Assembly (NCBI GenBank): GCA_015061145.1
Contig: SUXD01000001.1
Span: 62,001 to 126,000 of the forward strand
Origin: Bacteroidales bacterium
GTDB lineage: Bacteria > Bacteroidota > Bacteroidia > Bacteroidales > Paludibacteraceae
Direction of reading: 5' to 3'
Length of the DNA stretch: 64,000 nt
The position numbers and the translations under genes are program-made. The notes beneath the pieces are model-generated. The model saw only the letters and a program-made list of their open reading frames with translations, made no database searches and was not told the origin of the DNA. Shown here piece by piece: positions 36,662 to 45,649 of the stretch (position 1 is its first letter; every line of letters begins with the position of its first letter).

Positions 36662-37897
36662 ATGTCAATACAAAACAAGCGTAAAATAATAAACGATCCG
36701 GTTTTTGGATTTATTCATATTCCGTCAGGATTGCTTTACGACCTGATTCAGCATCCGTATTTTCAGCGACTTAACCGAATAAAGCAGTTGGGACTTTCTT
36801 ATTTGGTCTATCCTGGCGCGCAGCATACGCGGTTGCAGCATTCCATTGGCGCGATGTACCTCACGGTGGAAGCGGTCAAGCATTTGCAGTTTCAGGGCAA
36901 CGAAATAACCGATGCTGAAGCCGAGGGCGTGTATGCGGCGGTGCTGCTCCACGACATTGGTCATGCTCCTTTCTCGCATATCATGGAGCATGCTTTTGCC
37001 GAAGGAATGTCGCACGAGGAGATTACTATGCTGATGATGCGCAAAATCAATGCGGAAATGGACGGAAAACTAGATTTGGCATTGAAAATTTTTGAGAACA
37101 AATATCCCAAACGTTTCTTGCATACGCTTGTTTCGGGACAATTGGATATGGACCGCATGGACTATCTGCGGCGCGACAGTTTCTATACTGGCGTAAGCGA
37201 GGGAACAATTGGTTCGGCACGCATTATAAAGATGCTGGATGTGGCGGATGACAAAATCGTGCTCGAAGCCAAAGGCATTTATTCCATAGAACAGTTTTTG
37301 ATCGCCCGCCGCTTGATGTATTGGCAGGTGTATTTTCACAAAACTTCGGTGGCTGCAGAACGTATGCTGATAAATATTGTGCGCCGCGCCAAGGAGTTAG
37401 CGGGGCAAGGAGTGGAACTTTTCGCTTCGCCGGCTTTGCGCTATTTTCTCTACAACAAAGTGACGAAACATGATTTTCTGACAAAAGAGGAGACCTTGGC
37501 CAATTACGCTTTGCTCGACGACTCCGATTTGCTTTGCGCCATTAAGGTGTGGATGTCGCACGACGACAAGGTGCTGTCTATGTTATGCGACATGTTCACC
37601 AATCGGAAGCTGTTTAAAATAAAAGAGTCGGATGTGCCGTTTGACGACGATGTGGTAAGCGAACAGATTGCACGCTATATGAATCGGCTCGGCATTTCGG
37701 AACACGAAGCCGCCTATTTCACCTATCGCGGTTCTTTTGCTTCCGACACTTACACCAAGGGCGAAGACAATATCAACATACTTTATCGCGATGGCTCGAC
37801 GAAAGACATTTCGGAGGCGTCGGATATGCTGAATATATCGGTACTTTCGAAGCAGGTGCGCAAGCATTATTTTTGTTATATGAAAGACGAGGAATAA
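36662..37897 (+). CDS. HD superfamily phosphohydrolase (dGTPase-like)
   Basis: A protein of about 411 residues with the metal-binding HD motifs QHTRLQHSIG, LLHDIGHAPFSH and GQLDMDRMDYLRRDS in dGTPase-like order. Such proteins hydrolyse nucleotides or phosphomonoesters; the substrate is not known. The start MSIQNKRKI is chosen since a family-like segment (NDPVFGFIHIP) follows at once; MDM at 36656 is equally possible. The frame upstream to 36596 contains the promoter and is not used. A terminator hairpin that merges with the lpxD promoter ends the gene. Confidence 0.88.
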   Translation: MSIQNKRKIINDPVFGFIHIPSGLLYDLIQHPYFQRLNRIKQLGLSYLVYPGAQHTRLQHSIGAMYLTVEAVKHLQFQGNEITDAEAEGVYAAVLLHDIGHAPFSHIMEHAFAEGMSHEEITMLMMRKINAEMDGKLDLALKIFENKYPKRFLHTLVSGQLDMDRMDYLRRDSFYTGVSEGTIGSARIIKMLDVADDKIVLEAKGIYSIEQFLIARRLMYWQVYFHKTSVAAERMLINIVRRAKELAGQGVELFASPALRYFLYNKVTKHDFLTKEETLANYALLDDSDLLCAIKVWMSHDDKVLSMLCDMFTNRKLFKIKESDVPFDDDVVSEQIARYMNRLGISEHEAAYFTYRGSFASDTYTKGEDNINILYRDGSTKDISEASDMLNISVLSKQVRKHYFCYMKDEE

Positions 37898-37902
37898 AAA
37901 AA

Positions 37903-37936
37903 ACAAAAGTTGCAGGCAAAAACTTGCAACTTTTGT
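37903..37936 (+). terminator. Terminator hairpin overlapping the lpxD promoter region
   Basis: A perfect 12-bp stem, 37903-37914 with 37925-37936, loop of 10. It ends exactly one base before the lpxD -7 element, so termination of the HD gene and initiation of lpxD share the same few bases. Confidence 0.65.
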
Positions 37937-37944
37937 TATCTTTG
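37937..37944 (+). promoter_or_regulatory. Promoter -7 element of the lpxD operon
   Basis: TATCTTTG, exact consensus, 17 bases upstream of the lpxD ATG. No TTG is present at the -33 distance, which falls in the loop of the preceding hairpin. Confidence 0.65.
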
Positions 37945-37961
37945 TAGGAAAATAAAGAAGT

Positions 37962-39020
37962 ATGGAATTTTCTGCCAAACAGATAGCCGAATATCTCGGT
38001 GGAGAGATAGTGGGCGACGCAAATGTGACAGTCTGTACATTTGCAAAAATCGAAGAAGGCGTGCCAGGTGCATTGTCTTTCCTTTCAAATCCCAAATATG
38101 TGCATTACATTTACGAAACGAAATCGTCTATTGTGCTGGTGAACAAAGACTTTGTTCCCGAACAGCCGATTAGTGCGACGCTCGTCAAGGTTGATAACGC
38201 CTACGAAAGCCTTGCTAAGCTGCTGACGCTTTACGATTCGATGAAACCGAAAAGAAAAGGCATTGACCCCTTGGCTTATGTGGCTCCGACTGCCAAGATT
38301 GGCAAGGATGTGTATCTGGCTCCTTTCTCGGCCGTGGGCGATAATGCTGAAGTGGGCGATGGCACTGAACTGCATCCGCATGCCACTGTAGGTCCACGCG
38401 CCAAAGTGGGTAAAAACTGCATCATGTACACCAATGCAAATGTGTATCACGACTGTCGTGTGGGTGACAACTGCATTCTGCATTCGGGCAGTGTAGTAGG
38501 AGCCGATGGCTTTGGCTTTGCTCCGCGTCCCGACGGAAGTTATGAGAAAATTCCGCAGATAGGCATCGCCGTGTTAGAGGATGATGTGGAAATAGGCGCC
38601 AATACCTGTGTCGATCGCGCTACAATGGGGGCCACTGTCGTACATAAGGGCGTTAAACTCGATAATCTGATTCAGATAGCTCATAATGTTGAGGTGGGCG
38701 AAAACACCGTGATGGCATCGCAGGTTGGAGTGGCGGGCTCGACAAAAATCGGTCGCCAGTGTGTGATAGGCGGTCAGGCGGGCTTCGCTGGACATATCCA
38801 TGTGGCCGACGGTGCGCAGATTGGCGCTCAGGCCGGCATTATATCTTCGCTCAGCGAAAAAGATGTGGAAACGCCGATTATCGGTTCGCCTACTATGCCT
38901 GCAAAGCAGTTTATGCGCAGTTCGGCAGTGTTCCGTAAACTGCCCGATATGTTGAGGACAATCAATGAACTGCAGCGCGAAGTTGAACAATTGAAAAAAC
39001 AATTGAATAAAAATGAGTAA
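37962..39020 (+). CDS. lpxD: UDP-3-O-acylglucosamine N-acyltransferase
   Basis: Adds the N-linked hydroxyacyl chain to UDP-3-O-acylglucosamine in lipid A synthesis. The 352-residue protein has the N-terminal uridine-binding domain ([18 protein letters not shown]) and a left-handed beta-helix of hexapeptide repeats from about residue 100, with the catalytic His in [14 protein letters not shown]. The C-terminal coiled segment [13 protein letters not shown] is the usual LpxD helix. Its end overlaps lpxC-fabZ by 8 bases. Confidence 0.96.
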   Translation: MEFSAKQIAEYLGGEIVGDANVTVCTFAKIEEGVPGALSFLSNPKYVHYIYETKSSIVLVNKDFVPEQPISATLVKVDNAYESLAKLLTLYDSMKPKRKGIDPLAYVAPTAKIGKDVYLAPFSAVGDNAEVGDGTELHPHATVGPRAKVGKNCIMYTNANVYHDCRVGDNCILHSGSVVGADGFGFAPRPDGSYEKIPQIGIAVLEDDVEIGANTCVDRATMGATVVHKGVKLDNLIQIAHNVEVGENTVMASQVGVAGSTKIGRQCVIGGQAGFAGHIHVADGAQIGAQAGIISSLSEKDVETPIIGSPTMPAKQFMRSSAVFRKLPDMLRTINELQREVEQLKKQLNKNE

Positions 39021-40395
39021 ACAGAAAACTTTAAAAGAGGCCTTTTCGCTCGAAGGTAAAGGACTTCATACGGGTTTGAATGTGAAAATCACTTTTAAAC
39101 CTGCACCAGAGAATCATGGTTATAAGATTCAACGTATTGATTTGCCAGAAAAACCTATAATTGAGGCGTTGGCAGAAAATGTGCAAGGAAGCAACCGCGG
39201 CACTGTGCTTTGCAAAAATGATGTGAAAGTGAGCACCGTGGAACATGGTTTGGCGGCATTGTTCGCTTCGGAGATTGACAACTGTCTGATAGAGGTGAAT
39301 GCTCCTGAATTCCCGATTCTCGACGGCAGCGCAAAATATTACATCGAGCAGATTCAGAAAGTGGGTGTTGTTGACCAGGCTTTGGATAAAAACTACTTTG
39401 TTGTACAAAAAAGAATTGAATACACCAACGAAAACGGAACTTCTATCGTGTTGCTGCCCGATGATGATTTCACAGCGCTTGCGCTCGTGAATTTCGATTC
39501 GCCAGTATTGTCCAATCAGTTCGCTTCGCTGGACAGATTGAGCGATTTCGCTGCAGAAATTGCTTCGTGCCGTACCTTCGTTTTCGTGCGCGAAGTAGCG
39601 CAGCTCTTGCAGGCCGGTTTGATTAAGGGCGGCGATTTGGACAACGCCATCGTGATTTATGACCAGGAAATGTCGCAGTCTGACTTCGACAATTTGGCAA
39701 AGTCGTTGAATATTGAACAGAAAGACGCCAAGAAAATAGGATATATCAACAATGAACCGTTGCGCTTTGTGAATGAACCTGCACGCCACAAACTGCTGGA
39801 TGTGCTTGGCGACCTTTCGTTGATTGGACATCCTATTAAAGGAAAGGTGATTGCCACTCGTCCAGGACATTTTGCCAACACCGAATTGGCGAAAAAAATC
39901 CGCAAACAAATTCGCATGCAGGACATGCAAGTGCCTGCCTACGATCCGTGCAAGGAACCGATATACGACGTCAACAGAATTCGTCAGTTCTTGCCGCATC
40001 GTTATCCTTTCTTACTGATTGACAAGATTATAGAGATTACTGACCGCATGGTGGTTGGTGTGAAGAATGTGACGGTGAACGAGCCGTTCTTCCAAGGCCA
40101 TTTCCCCGAAGAGCCGGTTATGCCGGGTGTGCTGCTGGTAGAGGCTATGGCGCAGACAGGCGGTATCATTGTATTGCACAGCATTGAAGAACCGGAACGC
40201 TATTCAACCTATTTCCTTTCAATCAACAATGTGAAATTCCGCAGAAAAGTGGTGCCGGGCGATACGGTCATTTTCCGTTTGGAACTGCAATCCGAGATTC
40301 GTCGAGGCATCGCCAGTCTGAAGGGTTATGCATTTGTAGGTGACAAGATTGCAGCCGAGGCGGAACTGTTGGCGCAAATAGTGAAAAACAAATAA
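39013..40395 (+). CDS. lpxC-fabZ: Bifunctional UDP-3-O-acyl-GlcNAc deacetylase/3-hydroxyacyl-ACP dehydratase
   Basis: A 460-residue fusion typical of Bacteroidota. Residues 1 to about 305 are LpxC, the committed lipid A step, with zinc ligands in [10 protein letters not shown] and [15 protein letters not shown]. Residues about 315-460 are FabZ with [12 protein letters not shown] and the catalytic His and Glu in [22 protein letters not shown]. The fusion links lipid A synthesis to fatty acid elongation, which compete for hydroxyacyl-ACP. The start overlaps lpxD; lpxA follows after 10 bases. Confidence 0.97.
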   Translation: MSKQKTLKEAFSLEGKGLHTGLNVKITFKPAPENHGYKIQRIDLPEKPIIEALAENVQGSNRGTVLCKNDVKVSTVEHGLAALFASEIDNCLIEVNAPEFPILDGSAKYYIEQIQKVGVVDQALDKNYFVVQKRIEYTNENGTSIVLLPDDDFTALALVNFDSPVLSNQFASLDRLSDFAAEIASCRTFVFVREVAQLLQAGLIKGGDLDNAIVIYDQEMSQSDFDNLAKSLNIEQKDAKKIGYINNEPLRFVNEPARHKLLDVLGDLSLIGHPIKGKVIATRPGHFANTELAKKIRKQIRMQDMQVPAYDPCKEPIYDVNRIRQFLPHRYPFLLIDKIIEITDRMVVGVKNVTVNEPFFQGHFPEEPVMPGVLLVEAMAQTGGIIVLHSIEEPERYSTYFLSINNVKFRRKVVPGDTVIFRLELQSEIRRGIASLKGYAFVGDKIAAEAELLAQIVKNK

Positions 40396-40405
40396 AAAGA
40401 AAAAT

Positions 40406-41191
40406 ATGAATACAATCAGTCCAATGGCTTATGTTCATCCTGATGCAAAATTGGGTGAAGGTGTGATTATCGATCCGTTTGTTTCTGTTGCGGGAAATGT
40501 GGAAATCGGTGATGGAACGCATGTGCATTCTCATGCTACCATTATGGATGGCGCCCGAATAGGAAAAAACTGTAATATTTATCCGAATGCTGTCATTTCG
40601 TGCATACCGCAAGATTTGAAATTTGTAGGCGAAGAAACCACAGCTGTCATAGGCGACAACACTTCAGTAAGAGAGTGTGCCACAGTAAACAGAGGCACCA
40701 AGTCGCGCGGAACAACAATTGTCGGCAGCGACTGTTTGTTGATGGCTTATTCGCACATTGCGCATGATTGCGTGTTGAACAATCACATCATCATTGGCAA
40801 TGCTACACAGATTGCGGGCGAAGTGGAAGTGGACGACTGGGCTATCATCAGTGGCGGAACACTGATTCATCAGTTCACCAAAATTGGTGCGCATGTGATG
40901 ATTCAAGGCGGTTCGAAGATAAACAAGGACATTCCGCCGTATGTGACGGCAGGACGCGATCCTATTGCCTATTGCGGCATCAATTCAGTGGGATTGAAAC
41001 GCCGCGGATATTCCAACGAGGAGATTCGTGACATTCAGGATATATACCGTTATCTTTATCTGTCAGGAATGAATGTGTCTTCGGCTGTTGACCGCATTAT
41101 GGAAGAGGTGAAGGAGTCGAAATTTCGCGATCAGATAGTGTCGTTTGTGAAAGGGTCGCAACGCGGCATATTGAAAGGATATACCGATTGA
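40406..41191 (+). CDS. lpxA: UDP-N-acetylglucosamine acyltransferase
   Basis: First acyl transfer of lipid A synthesis. The 261-residue hexapeptide-repeat protein has the catalytic His in AYSHIAHDCVLNNH and the C-terminal helical segment with GLKRRGYSNEEI, both diagnostic of LpxA. It completes the lpxD-lpxC/fabZ-lpxA cluster. recO follows after 74 bases. Confidence 0.97.
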   Translation: MNTISPMAYVHPDAKLGEGVIIDPFVSVAGNVEIGDGTHVHSHATIMDGARIGKNCNIYPNAVISCIPQDLKFVGEETTAVIGDNTSVRECATVNRGTKSRGTTIVGSDCLLMAYSHIAHDCVLNNHIIIGNATQIAGEVEVDDWAIISGGTLIHQFTKIGAHVMIQGGSKINKDIPPYVTAGRDPIAYCGINSVGLKRRGYSNEEIRDIQDIYRYLYLSGMNVSSAVDRIMEEVKESKFRDQIVSFVKGSQRGILKGYTD

Positions 41192-41265
41192 CAAGAAAAA
41201 ATGACAAATAAAGAGTGGGGCAGGTTCGCAAGGGCTTGCCTCGCTTGTTAGATGACGGCAGAGGA

Positions 41266-41991
41266 ATGTTTGTACAGACAAAGGCGATAGTGCTGGGTGT
41301 TTCAAAATACTCCGACAGCGCACGTATGGTGAGCACTTATACAGAGAAGTTCGGCAGAGTGGATTTCTCTGTGAAGATTTCTCGCACACGCAAGTCATCA
41401 TTTTCAGCCGCTTATTTTCAGCCGCTCACATTACTGGAGGTTGATTTCGATTACCGTCAGACGCGTGAAGTGCATTACATGAGAGAATGCAAGATAGTGC
41501 AACCCTATTGTAATATGCCTTATGATGCGGTGAAGAACAGCCTGTCGTATTTCTTGGCGGAAGTGATGCAGAAAACCCTGCGTACGCAAGAACAGAACAT
41601 ACCGCTTTTTTCGTATTTGGAGGAGTCTCTGTGTTTCTTGGATGCAACTGGCGAGCGTTGCGCTAATTTTCATCTGTTGTTCATGTTGGGTTTGTGCGGC
41701 TATCTGGGTTTTGCGCCCAACACCGAAGGCTATTCTGAAGGGTGTTTCTTCGATATGCAGGCAGGATGCTTTACGTCTCAGGCAGGACTTCATCAGGATA
41801 TGTTTTCCGAGGACGACTCGAAACTTTTGAATGATTTGCTGCGTATAGGCTTTTTTGAAATGCATTTGCTCAAGATGACAGCCGCTCAACGAAATGCCAT
41901 GCTTAGAAATTTGTTGCGCTATTATCAGATTCATTTACAGGGAATAGGAGAGTTCAAAACTTTGTCGGTTCTCGAAATGCTATTCAGATAA
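41266..41991 (+). CDS. recO: DNA repair protein RecO
   Basis: RecFOR-pathway mediator that anneals single strands and loads RecA. The 241-residue protein begins MFVQTKAIVLGVSKYSDSARMVSTYTEKFGR, the N-terminal OB fold of RecO, followed by a helical domain. Cysteines in the middle (for example GYSEGCFFDMQAGCF) may bind zinc as in Deinococcus RecO. The longer frame to 41215 lacks family similarity upstream of MFVQ and is not used. It probably belongs to the lpx transcript. Confidence 0.92.
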   Translation: MFVQTKAIVLGVSKYSDSARMVSTYTEKFGRVDFSVKISRTRKSSFSAAYFQPLTLLEVDFDYRQTREVHYMRECKIVQPYCNMPYDAVKNSLSYFLAEVMQKTLRTQEQNIPLFSYLEESLCFLDATGERCANFHLLFMLGLCGYLGFAPNTEGYSEGCFFDMQAGCFTSQAGLHQDMFSEDDSKLLNDLLRIGFFEMHLLKMTAAQRNAMLRNLLRYYQIHLQGIGEFKTLSVLEMLFR

Positions 41992-42015
41992 TTTGTGCAG
42001 TATGCGGAAAAACAT

Positions 42016-42023
42016 TACTTTTG
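42016..42023 (+). promoter_or_regulatory. Promoter -7 element of tRNA-Arg(CCU)
   Basis: TACTTTTG, exact consensus, 10 bases before the tRNA; a TTTG lies about 20 bases upstream. Confidence 0.7.
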
Positions 42024-42033
42024 CATTCCGAAT

Positions 42034-42105
42034 GGTCCTGTAGTTCAATGGATAGAACGGAAGTTTCCTAAACTTTAAATCCGAGTTCGATTCTCGGCGG
42101 GACTA
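42034..42105 (+). tRNA. tRNA-Arg (anticodon CCU)
   Basis: Acceptor GGTCCTG/CGGGACT (two G-U pairs), anticodon loop TTCCTAA (anticodon CCT), T stem CCGAG/CTCGG with loop TTCGATT, discriminator A. CCA is not encoded. Confidence 0.93.
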
Positions 42106-42112
42106 CAAACAA

Positions 42113-42136
42113 GAAAGGGGGCTGCAGCCCCCTTTC
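42113..42136. terminator. Bidirectional terminator, perfect 24-base palindrome
   Basis: The 24 bases are fully self-complementary with five G and five C at the core. It lies between tRNA-Arg on the plus strand and the 42160 gene on the minus strand and can end both. Confidence 0.75.
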
Positions 42137-42159
42137 ATTGTATATGCCTGTGTTTGAAA

Positions 42160-43344
42160 TTATAACTCAAACGGAAAAACGAGTGATACCGTCAGGTATT
42201 TGAATGGCTCGTTATACTCGTAGTCGAAGTATTTGACGCTATCGTTTCCAAATATGTTTTTCTTGTAGTCTTTCTTGAAATCTCTGAACATATCCCATTC
42301 GTAATTCACGCGAACGCCGATATGCTTGTGCTGTATGCCTAATCCTACTCCCCATGGAATGCTTAATGCGCGGAATATGGCGTTTTTGTCACCTGCAAAA
42401 TGAAAGTCGGATTCAAAGTCGTTATCCATATTTCCTTTTGAGCGCTCCATGTCCATAAAGCAGAAGTCGAATCGTGGACCGGAAAATGCGTACACCGACC
42501 ATTCTTTAGGCAGACTCACGTAAAACACGGGGCGGATAGCGACATTGTAGTCCAGTTTAGAGCGCCTTGTCTTGTCGTAGTAGTCGCTTGATGGAGATTT
42601 GCTGCTTGGCTCGTCGTATTTGCCTATGCTATAGTTAAGCCCGAAGTTCATGTCCAATCCTATAGGCCCCCAAATTCTTACGATACCGCCGAAGTCAAAC
42701 CCTCCGCCGTTTAGGGTTGTTGTCGCTTCAGAACCGTTTCTGAATGGTGCTGTTATCCTTATAAGCATGTTGCGTCCTGTTTCTGCTGTTGGGTCAAATG
42801 CTGTTGTTCGTTGATAATTCAACGCAATATACATCTGTCCCTTGCATCTCAAAAAATCACTCACGCGATTTTCCTTCGAACGGAGTGTGTAGGTTTTGTA
42901 AGGACTGTAGGGGTTGTTTTTCTGACTTTTTGGTGCAGCGGTTTCTTCGTGTTGTACCACTTTGGGCGCTGGCGTGCTTTGCTTTGTTTGCGCTGGAGTG
43001 GTTGAGGTTGCAGGGGTGGACTGCTCTTTTGCGGGTTGCACTTTTGCGGGTTCGTTTTTCGGTGCGGCGTTTTGTGGCGTGGTTGTCGCGGAAGTTGTCA
43101 CTTCTTTCAGACAGGCAGCGGCCACATAGCCTACGCCGTTGTTGTATTTGATGATAGCCCAATCGCCGTTCACCACATACACTTCTACTTGTTGGCTGGG
43201 AGCGAGCGAACCGATTACTTTTGCGTCGGTCACTGCGTTCTCATACACGCTTACGGGAACGGGTAGGATGACGGTGTACAATTTTTCGGCGTAAGCCATA
43301 GTACCCATCAGATATAGCAGGATAAAAAGAATATAGCGTTTCAT
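42160..43344 (-). CDS. Outer-membrane protein with SH3-like domain and C-terminal beta-barrel, function unknown
   Basis: A 394-residue protein with a signal peptide (residues 1-19), an SH3b-like domain (about 22-80: VPVSVYENAVTDAKVIGSL, GDWAIIKYNNGVGYVA), a Pro/Thr/Ala/Lys-rich linker (about 85-145) and a C-terminal half of alternating hydrophobic strands ending in VSLVFPFEL, as in an outer-membrane beta-barrel. SH3b domains often bind peptidoglycan, so the protein may link the outer membrane to the wall. It follows the PDZ protein gene after 23 bases in a two-gene operon. Confidence 0.75.
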   Translation of the reverse strand: MKRYILFILLYLMGTMAYAEKLYTVILPVPVSVYENAVTDAKVIGSLAPSQQVEVYVVNGDWAIIKYNNGVGYVAAACLKEVTTSATTTPQNAAPKNEPAKVQPAKEQSTPATSTTPAQTKQSTPAPKVVQHEETAAPKSQKNNPYSPYKTYTLRSKENRVSDFLRCKGQMYIALNYQRTTAFDPTAETGRNMLIRITAPFRNGSEATTTLNGGGFDFGGIVRIWGPIGLDMNFGLNYSIGKYDEPSSKSPSSDYYDKTRRSKLDYNVAIRPVFYVSLPKEWSVYAFSGPRFDFCFMDMERSKGNMDNDFESDFHFAGDKNAIFRALSIPWGVGLGIQHKHIGVRVNYEWDMFRDFKKDYKKNIFGNDSVKYFDYEYNEPFKYLTVSLVFPFEL

Positions 43345-43367
43345 AATTCTGAGTATTTAAAGGTTTC

Positions 43368-44711
43368 TTATTTATAGCCGAAATAACTGTAGGTATAGCA
43401 CTGTAGCGCATATTGGTTGGTTCGGCGGCAGTTTTTGAATTTCAAAGTCAGTGTACTTCCGTTGCGCTCCACTGTGATGGTGCCCGACCATGTGGCTTTG
43501 TATTCGCCGCCGGAAAAAGGTTTGCGCCGTGTACTGTTGATGGAGATGATGCGGTCGCCTTTTCTCAGTCCGCTTGATTGCACTACATTCGAATTGCTGT
43601 CGAGTCCAACCACTTTGTTGTCGGCGTTCACAATGATGCCGAAGTTGACAAGCGGCAGGTTTTTCCAAAAGAAGCGGCTGCATTCGGTCGAACTGGTGTG
43701 TTTAAGGCTGTAACTGCCGTAGAGCGGATGCTCAATCCACGAAACAGCGTTGCTGTATAGCTTGTCAACATCCAAATCGCTGTTGGTGTTGTAACTGTAT
43801 TTCATCTGATAAATCATCGGTATGGTGCGTTCGCCCATGCGCGAAGCTTCCAAAACTGACACTTCCAGATAGACATTGGTGGTGGAAGTTTTATGGGTGT
43901 AGCCACCGCTTTTCACGGTTTGATACTTGTTTGTGGAGAAATTGCCGAGGTATTTGCCGTACAGGCCGTACATGGCATACGAGTTGGTCCCTGTCTGCAC
44001 ATGTTCCACGGTTTCGGGCACATAGGTGTATTCCACGCTTTTGTCCGCATCCTTGCTGATGGTGATTAGCAAGTCGGGATTCTGGGGGTCGCGCGTAAGT
44101 CCCATGGCGTTGTATTTCCTGCCGATTTTTTCAAGCAATTCCTTGTCGGTGAGCACATCGTCGCTCAATATCAGGAAGTCGTAGGTGCGGAAAGTGCGCC
44201 AAGGTGCATTCTCGTCCATGCGAATTTTGATATTTTCAGGCACTTTGGTGGTTTCAGTTGTCCATTTGGCATATAACGGGTGAAAACCGTATGCTTGCAT
44301 CCAGATGGGGATGTCGCATTCGGTATGCACTTCGAATCGTCCTTTTGCGGGATGGTTGAGCAGTAATGTGTGCGAACGCGGCTCGGCCATCAGCGAGTTA
44401 AATTTTGCGGAATTCATGCCTTTTGCGTCGATGCCGTCGATGCGTTCGACACGTGACCCGAAATATGCCGTTTCGTCCGTGGCCTTGAATGTGGTGCTTT
44501 TATTCTCTCCAGCGTTGTCGTCCACCAGATTGTTAATGTATTTCACCACATCAATGCTTCCGCCTATAACACCTCCCCATGTGATGATTGGGTACTCGGC
44601 GTCATACCAGCCTATGCGCTCGACGTTGATGAGCGCGTTTTGGGCGGATGTTTTTGCAGGGAAGAGCAATGATGTTGCGCCCAAAATCATAAAAAATAGA
44701 AATTTTTTCAT
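43368..44711 (-). CDS. Secreted protein with C-terminal PDZ domain, DUF4136-like, function unknown
   Basis: A 447-residue protein starting MKKFLFFMILGATSLLFPAKTSAQ, a clear signal peptide; the extension to 44750 is discarded. A middle segment (NPDLLITISKDADKSVEYTY and the following YG-rich stretch) resembles DUF4136-type domains of Bacteroidota. Near the C-terminus SGLRKGDRIISINS and the following strands form a PDZ-like peptide-binding module. An earlier segment SRVERIDGIDAKGM may be a second, diverged PDZ. No protease triad is visible. Upstream gene of the operon with the SH3/beta-barrel protein; both are envelope proteins of unknown role. Confidence 0.7.
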   Translation of the reverse strand: MKKFLFFMILGATSLLFPAKTSAQNALINVERIGWYDAEYPIITWGGVIGGSIDVVKYINNLVDDNAGENKSTTFKATDETAYFGSRVERIDGIDAKGMNSAKFNSLMAEPRSHTLLLNHPAKGRFEVHTECDIPIWMQAYGFHPLYAKWTTETTKVPENIKIRMDENAPWRTFRTYDFLILSDDVLTDKELLEKIGRKYNAMGLTRDPQNPDLLITISKDADKSVEYTYVPETVEHVQTGTNSYAMYGLYGKYLGNFSTNKYQTVKSGGYTHKTSTTNVYLEVSVLEASRMGERTIPMIYQMKYSYNTNSDLDVDKLYSNAVSWIEHPLYGSYSLKHTSSTECSRFFWKNLPLVNFGIIVNADNKVVGLDSNSNVVQSSGLRKGDRIISINSTRRKPFSGGEYKATWSGTITVERNGSTLTLKFKNCRRTNQYALQCYTYSYFGYK

Positions 44712-44865
44712 AAACAACAGATTTTTGGTGAATTGAATAAAAAATGTCATAAATATATGTTAAAACAAATGTAAATTAAAAAATGTTACTTACCAAATGT
44801 TTTTTCATTTTTTTCCCTTTTCTGTTAATTAAAAAACGAAAAGGCGTAATGTCATGATTTTTTGT

Positions 44866-44873
44866 TAATTTTG
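44866..44873 (+). promoter_or_regulatory. Promoter -7 element of the porT-like gene
   Basis: TAATTTTG matches TAnnTTTG, 65 bases upstream of the chosen start. Confidence 0.45.
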
Positions 44874-44938
44874 CGACTTGAAAAAAAAGATGCGTAAAAT
44901 AAAAACGCTATTTTCTCGTTTTGTCTATAAATTTACAG

Positions 44939-45646
44939 ATGATGCCAAAAAATATTATAATAGCAGTTGTGATGCTGGCGGCTTCGCTGAATATATCGGC
45001 GCAGAACAAAGTTGTGCAGAACCAGCTGCAGTCCGACAACAAAACGATTCATTTCGGTTTCACGCTTGGTATGGATTTCATGAACTTGGGTGTCCGCCAA
45101 TCGAACGCCGTAGCGCCCGACGGCAATGTGTATTCAATGAGCGTGAACAAGTACAATCCCGGTTTTACGGTGGGTGTGATTTCAGATTTGCGCCTGTGCG
45201 AATATCTGAATCTGCGCTTTGTTCCGATTATCCATTTTGGCGATATATCTACAACTTTCATAGACCAAAAGCAGAATGAGGTCAAGACTTATTCGTTGAA
45301 GTCAACAGTGGTCGATTTCCCTGTGTATCTCAAGTATCGCGCCAAGCGTATAAACAATTATCGCCCGTATGTGCTGCTCGGCGGCGGTTTGCAGTATCAG
45401 GTGGGACGCCAGAAAGGCGAAGCGCTGCTGCTCAAACCAGTTGATGTGAGCATTGAGTTTGGCGTAGGATGCGATTTCTATTTGCCGTACTTTAAGTTTG
45501 CGCCTGAACTGAAATTCTGTCTCGGCATGCTTGATGTGCTCGAAAAAGACAGACATGATTTGCTGATTGAATCAGACCGTAAATATACTGACGCCTTGCT
45601 TCGTCTCACAAGCCGTGTTCTGGTGCTTACATTTAACTTTGAGTAA
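44939..45646 (+). CDS. PorT-like outer-membrane protein (type IX secretion)
   Basis: A protein of about 235 residues. The start MMPKNIIIAVVMLAASLNISAQ gives a signal peptide; frames beginning further upstream use TTG codons and are not needed. The mature part is all-beta with strands typical of an 8-stranded barrel (FGFTLGMDFMNLGV, YNPGFTVGVISDL, YVLLGGGLQYQVG, VSIEFGVGCDF). It resembles PorT, needed for type IX secretion in Porphyromonas gingivalis and related species, although the barrel family is broad. The DUF4105 gene follows after 3 bases. A PorE-like gene lies 6.6 kb downstream. Confidence 0.7.
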   Translation: MMPKNIIIAVVMLAASLNISAQNKVVQNQLQSDNKTIHFGFTLGMDFMNLGVRQSNAVAPDGNVYSMSVNKYNPGFTVGVISDLRLCEYLNLRFVPIIHFGDISTTFIDQKQNEVKTYSLKSTVVDFPVYLKYRAKRINNYRPYVLLGGGLQYQVGRQKGEALLLKPVDVSIEFGVGCDFYLPYFKFAPELKFCLGMLDVLEKDRHDLLIESDRKYTDALLRLTSRVLVLTFNFE

Positions 45647-45649
45647 AGG

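Noticed and set aside
44878-45279. A 133-codon frame overlapping the porT-like gene, suggesting a frameshifted longer protein.
   Set aside because: The porT-like frame has its own signal peptide from the ATG at 44939, while the overlapping frame has no family features.
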